Origin: Welwitschia mirabilis
Lineage: Eukaryota > Gnetophyta > Gnetopsida > Welwitschiales
Reading direction: 5' to 3'
Length of the DNA stretch: 64,000 nt
Assembly: GCA_051453625.1 (NCBI GenBank)
Contig: JBOZIK010000001.1
Location: 49,647,691-49,711,690 of the forward strand
Made by a program: the position numbers and the translations under genes. Of this stretch, positions 60,580 through 64,000 are shown in pieces. The notes beneath the pieces are model-generated. The model saw only the letters and a list, made by a program, of their open reading frames with translations. It had not been told where the DNA came from and made no database searches. Every line of letters begins with the position of its first letter. Within the stretch, counting starts at the first letter, position 1.

Positions 60580-62217
60580 AACTGTATCTCTTACTAAATT
60601 TTCTTTAGGTTTATTTCCTAATGGTTTTACTCAACCTCACTTGATATTGAATATTTAATTTTAAAAACTTATTTTTAGACATACTCTAATTTCTTTAACA
60701 CTTTTTAAAAGTTTAAAATCTATCTTCTTAAGTCTCTTTCTTTGTTTTTTACTTTTCTCTCTTTTTTTAGTTAAAATATCATGAAATGAACTAAGTTTGA
60801 CTATAATAGAATAAACATCTACATATTGGTTTTTGATAAATTATTGGTTTATTTATAATCTTAAGTTATATGTTACATCACATTTGTAACTTATTTAAAA
60901 CCTAGCTAAGAGTTATTTTTCAAGTTAAATGCATTAAAATTTATTGAAAATATTGTTAAGATCAAATGGCTTACTATGTCAACTTTAAGAATCTTGTTTT
61001 CAAAGTTATATCTTTTGATTCTAAGTTGACATATAACTAGTATAAAATACAATAATACTTTTGAATGAATCATCCACTTTACATTATTTCAAGTACTAAA
61101 CTATTTAAGAAATATTATTTTCACATAACAAAGACTTAAGCTAGTTTTGATTGCTTTAGCTTTCTTTATCATTCATTTTAGCTATAAATAATATTTATAG
61201 AATGAGTGAATCTTTATCAAATATTATTTCTTTCTTATTCATTATAGTTTTCATTTTATATATCATAAAATTAAGATTTTTACACATGTAATTATTAAAG
61301 TTTGTTATAAATCATGTGTTGTGCTTACATGAATGCCAATTGTATTTATTACTAATGAAGAGTTTTTTTAATCATAAAAAGTTATAGTTTGATAAGATAA
61401 TATGCACTATGTTTTTTAAGATTATATACCAAGTCCTTCGATTCGATACTTATGTACTTTTTATATGTGCAATTTAATCCAAGAGATTTATTTATTATTT
61501 ATTTTAAATTATTTATGCTTTTTTCCCTTTTTGTTAAGTTAATTTATCTTGTTAACTACATACTTTGTTTTTATAAAGTTTCAAAGTGGAATCTCCTCAT
61601 TTTAAAAATTGAGCTTTTCCTTTAATCACTATTAGTTTGTAACTTCTACTTGAGCATTTATTTGTGGATGATAAGAATTGTAACTTTATAAACCACTCCA
61701 CATTGTCTCACTAAATTGGTTAGTATCTTATTATAAAATGAATTTATTTATTACTAATAATAGATATAGGATTGTATTACAATGCCAAATAGACCATATT
61801 TAACATCGAGTTTGGAGTATGTTTCAGGTCTATTTGAGCAGTTTTTAATCAATTAAAAATAAAAGTGAACTATTCATATTGCAGTGAGTAAGAGAGGGCA
61901 ATTTTTTTGACATTTCTAATCCTCTATGGATGGTTTTTGAGATATGTTCCACTTATGATGCTTATAATAGAGTTTTAACATCTAGATCACGATACAATGA
62001 TGGAATGTGCTAATATTGAGATGTTCTAACTATTGTTGTGATGTTAGAAAAGGTTCAATATGGTTAATTTGTGTGTTTTTGAAGTTTTTTTTGATGCTTT
62101 AAAATCTAATAAGTTAATCTTGGGTCAAGAGATGTATTTAATGAGAAACATGCATCATGCAAAGAAAGTTACTATACTAAAGTTACTGTAGCGATTACTA
62201 TAGCATTTACTATGATT

Positions 62218-62450
62218 ATCATTTACCTAATTGTTCAGATGATACTCAAAGGATGAAAAATAGTATAAACAAATAGAAAAATAAATTTTTACTAATATTC
62301 ATCAACTATGGTCATATAGATAACACTCAGGAAGACAATAGCCAAGCATTACACTAGGAAAACACATGGAGGATAATCAGCCATTACAAGGAAAAATTAC
62401 ATGATAAGAGTATCATCCCCTATGACCGTCTAGATGACACATAGGAAGAT
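62218..62450. repeat. Three palindromic repeats in the G-integrase insertion
   Basis: 62412-62450 (ATCATCC...GGAAGAT around CCGTCTAGATGAC) is clear. 62218-62256 (ATCATTT...AGGATGA) and 62298-62336 (TTCATCA...GGAAGAC) are worn. Spacing is 80 and 114 bp. Confidence 0.65.
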
Positions 62451-62548
62451 CGCCACTCTAACATATTTAAAACATCTCTATCCATTATAAAATTATTGAT
62501 ATGATTTTACCTTGTCAATTACTACTTCTTGGTGATTTAAGCCATTGA

Positions 62549-62561
62549 TCGAAAACTATAA
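62549..62561 (+). promoter_or_regulatory. TATA-like promoter motif
   Basis: CTATAAATACCCC is followed by C/A-containing DNA, typical of a plant core promoter and of LTR promoters. It is the only such clean motif within the G insertion. Confidence 0.4.
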
Positions 62562-64000
62562 ATACCCCATTAGGCATTTAATTCCTCATCTTTAATTCAT
62601 TAATTTTTATTATGATAATTTGCAAATCAATTAGCAAGGAATCCATCTATTTTAAGAGAGGATCTTACGTTGGTGTTGGGTTATGTTTCCTACATTGAGG
62701 AGTAACTACTTTTAACTAGATGTAAAAACATTATTATTAATAAAAGATATCTTATCTTCTTCACATGTTATATAGAAATTAATTTAATTACATTTAAGTT
62801 AATTATCATTTTGATATAGTATATGAGGATCAACTTGGATAAGAATAAGTTGAGTAAACTTGGTTAGTGACTGCATTTAGAATTGCATTTCATTCCTGCA
62901 TTGTTATTTCATCTCAACTTCATAATTTATTACATTTCATCCATCATTTCATTCTTCATCTTTTTTCATTCTGAGATTTAATAGAAAATCATTTTAATTT
63001 ATTTTAAAATAAACAGTTTTCCATATATAATTTAAATTTCTCTCTAGAGTATGACTTTGAATTAACTCTTTATACTAGTGTGTGTTTTTTCATGAAATAG
63101 ATATTAAGATTGTAAGTTATTACTAAAGAAGAAAAGTATACAATCCATACCTTAACAGATGACCACAATAAAATAAAATATGTTTTTGAAAAACCTTATA
63201 ACTAATCTGACATCATTAATTTTAGTTGAGATAACTTCATATCATTTAGTGACATAATCTACATAAACCAATATGTATAAGTATCTAAAATATGAGGGAA
63301 ATGACCTAATAAAACCTATATCCTAGACATCAAATGGATTAACCTTAAGAATAGGTGAAAAAGGCATCATACCTACTTTTCCAATACTACCTGTGTGTTG
63401 ACATTTATTATAGGCTTTATAGTATTCATAGGAATATTTAAAATGAGTTGGCTAATAAAGTTCAAATTGAATGATTTTATCTATTTTTGGTAATGAAATG
63501 ACCTCCACCCATGACATCATGTGTAAATTATAAGATATTTAAAGTCTCAGATTCTAAATGCATCTACATATGATTTGTTTAGGATAGTATTTCAAAAGAT
63601 AGGGATCATTTCATAAGGTCAAAAGGTGCTTATTAAAGAATAACTAATTTATGAGAATTGAATCTTATAAAGGTGGGAAGTGAGGCCTAATGTAAGATAG
63701 GTAATTCATAACTATCCTTGTGGGAGCGTTATCCAACTTTTTAATCTAGCCTTAGAGTCCTCCTTGTATAACAAGTAATTAAGAATGAAATGATCAATAA
63801 AAATGTATTTTTTTCATCTATAAGATATGATATAAATTTTTCTAGAATAAAACCTATTGCTAGGATATCTATATAAATTATTTTAGGGTTTAGTTGAGAG
63901 TCTTGTAATGTTCTAATTGCATAGTGAATAATATATGGTTTTTCATCCTGCCATTAACCTAGGGCTACTACTAGAGAATAATCACTTACATCACATAATA

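Larger units (their letters stand above)
35028..61560 (+). mobile_element. Element H: plus-strand Athila-like retrotransposon hosting elements I and J
   Basis: Paired LTRs lie at about 35028-37150 and 56571-61560. Between them, on the plus strand, are gag and protease (37160-38600), then element I, then RT, RNase H, integrase and an env-position ORF (51990-55930). The 3' LTR is split by element J. H itself lies in the integrase of G. The LTR start is uncertain by tens of bases because no clean TG...CA ends or target duplication are visible. Confidence 0.8.
56571..61560 (+). repeat. 3' LTR of element H, split by element J
   Basis: It pairs with the left LTR (35028-37150). Element J and its target duplication (58482-60584) interrupt it. 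A 100-N gap at 57278-57377 lies next to a CT microsatellite. A T-run of about 20 bases lies near 58146-58165. The end at about 61560 (GTTAACTACA) pairs with 37141-37150 (GTTAAATATA). Confidence 0.78.
61860..63130. mobile_element. Unidentified insertion inside the integrase of G, possibly a solo LTR
   Basis: This DNA separates two adjacent integrase motifs of G, so it was inserted. It has no ORF. It contains a TATA-like CTATAAATACCCC at about 62549 and three palindromes of the A/B/E/J type (62218-62256, 62298-62336, 62412-62450). Its ends do not show clear TG...CA or a target duplication, so I cannot tell a solo LTR from a leader fragment. Confidence 0.5.
61570..64000 (-). pseudogene. Element G: RNase H and integrase, right of insertion H, split by another insertion
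   Basis: On the minus strand, from the right edge, RNase H shows KPYIIHYAIRTLQDSQLN (about 63870-63930) and FILEKFISYL. The integrase zinc region follows (LYWPTHFKYSYEYYKAYNKC at about 63400-63460, with QHTGS). The core start is PILKVNPFDV, then a stop where Trp is expected, then YILVYVDYVTKWYEVIST (63190-63350). The next core motif (SNK-stop-IHF for SNGGTHF, then YHPQINAQVEVTN) comes only at about 61620-61770. About 1.3 kb of unrelated DNA lies between. The C-terminus is at 34430-35040 on the far side of H. Confidence 0.82.

Noticed and set aside
35038-61576. TATAA copies near the ends of H as its target duplication
   Set aside because: Such AT words are common here and the implied LTR end does not pair well between the two copies.

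Overview
This window is gene-poor, strongly AT-rich plant nuclear DNA. It is almost entirely a nest of old, decayed LTR retrotransposons. The evidence for a plant is a set of Ty3/gypsy polyproteins of the Athila/Tat type, tRNA-Asp-type primer binding sites next to LTRs, a Ty1/copia gag-protease fragment, and a piece of plastid 23S rRNA embedded in nuclear DNA. I see no intact host gene and no intact element. Nearly every reading frame is broken, and many in-frame stops fall where the family has Gln or Trp, as expected from long-term C-to-T decay.

Layout, left to right (letters are my own labels). A (minus strand, 1-7941, left end off the window): integrase, RNase H, RT, protease and gag read right to left, with leader, PBS and 5' LTR at 6853-7941. 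A is inserted in the 5' LTR of B (plus, 7942-14581), a pol-less relative with a PBS, an unidentified ORF, a long 3' noncoding domain and a 3' LTR. B lies in C, a small minus-strand fragment (14582-14779). D (plus, 17224-18760) is a copia gag-protease-preintegrase relic cut off by E (minus, 18767-27757). E has two LTRs, gag and protease, but no RT, RNase H or integrase. In their place is an ORF homologous to the one in B, followed by the plastid 23S fragment. From 27758 to 34430 there is mostly unassigned AT-rich DNA, a candidate LTR and a large CT/CA microsatellite with a gap.

From 34430 to the right end there is a deeper nest. G (minus) is the outer host: its integrase C-terminus is at 34430-35040, and its integrase core and RNase H are at 61580-64000. 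H (plus, about 35028-61560) sits inside G's integrase. I (minus, 38683-51850, 13.2 kb, paired LTRs) sits inside H between protease and RT. J (minus, 58487-60579) sits inside H's 3' LTR with a perfect 5-bp target duplication. A further unidentified insertion (about 61860-63130) splits G's integrase again.

The most unusual feature is a family of 38-39 bp imperfect palindromes (arms like GTCATCC...GGATGAC). They recur more than 20 times at fixed places in elements A, B, E and J: two in each LTR and three in each leader between PBS and coding region. The second is the ORF shared by the pol-less elements B and E. Eleven N-runs interrupt the window; several lie at microsatellites or at duplicated sequence, so some local structure may be an assembly artefact.
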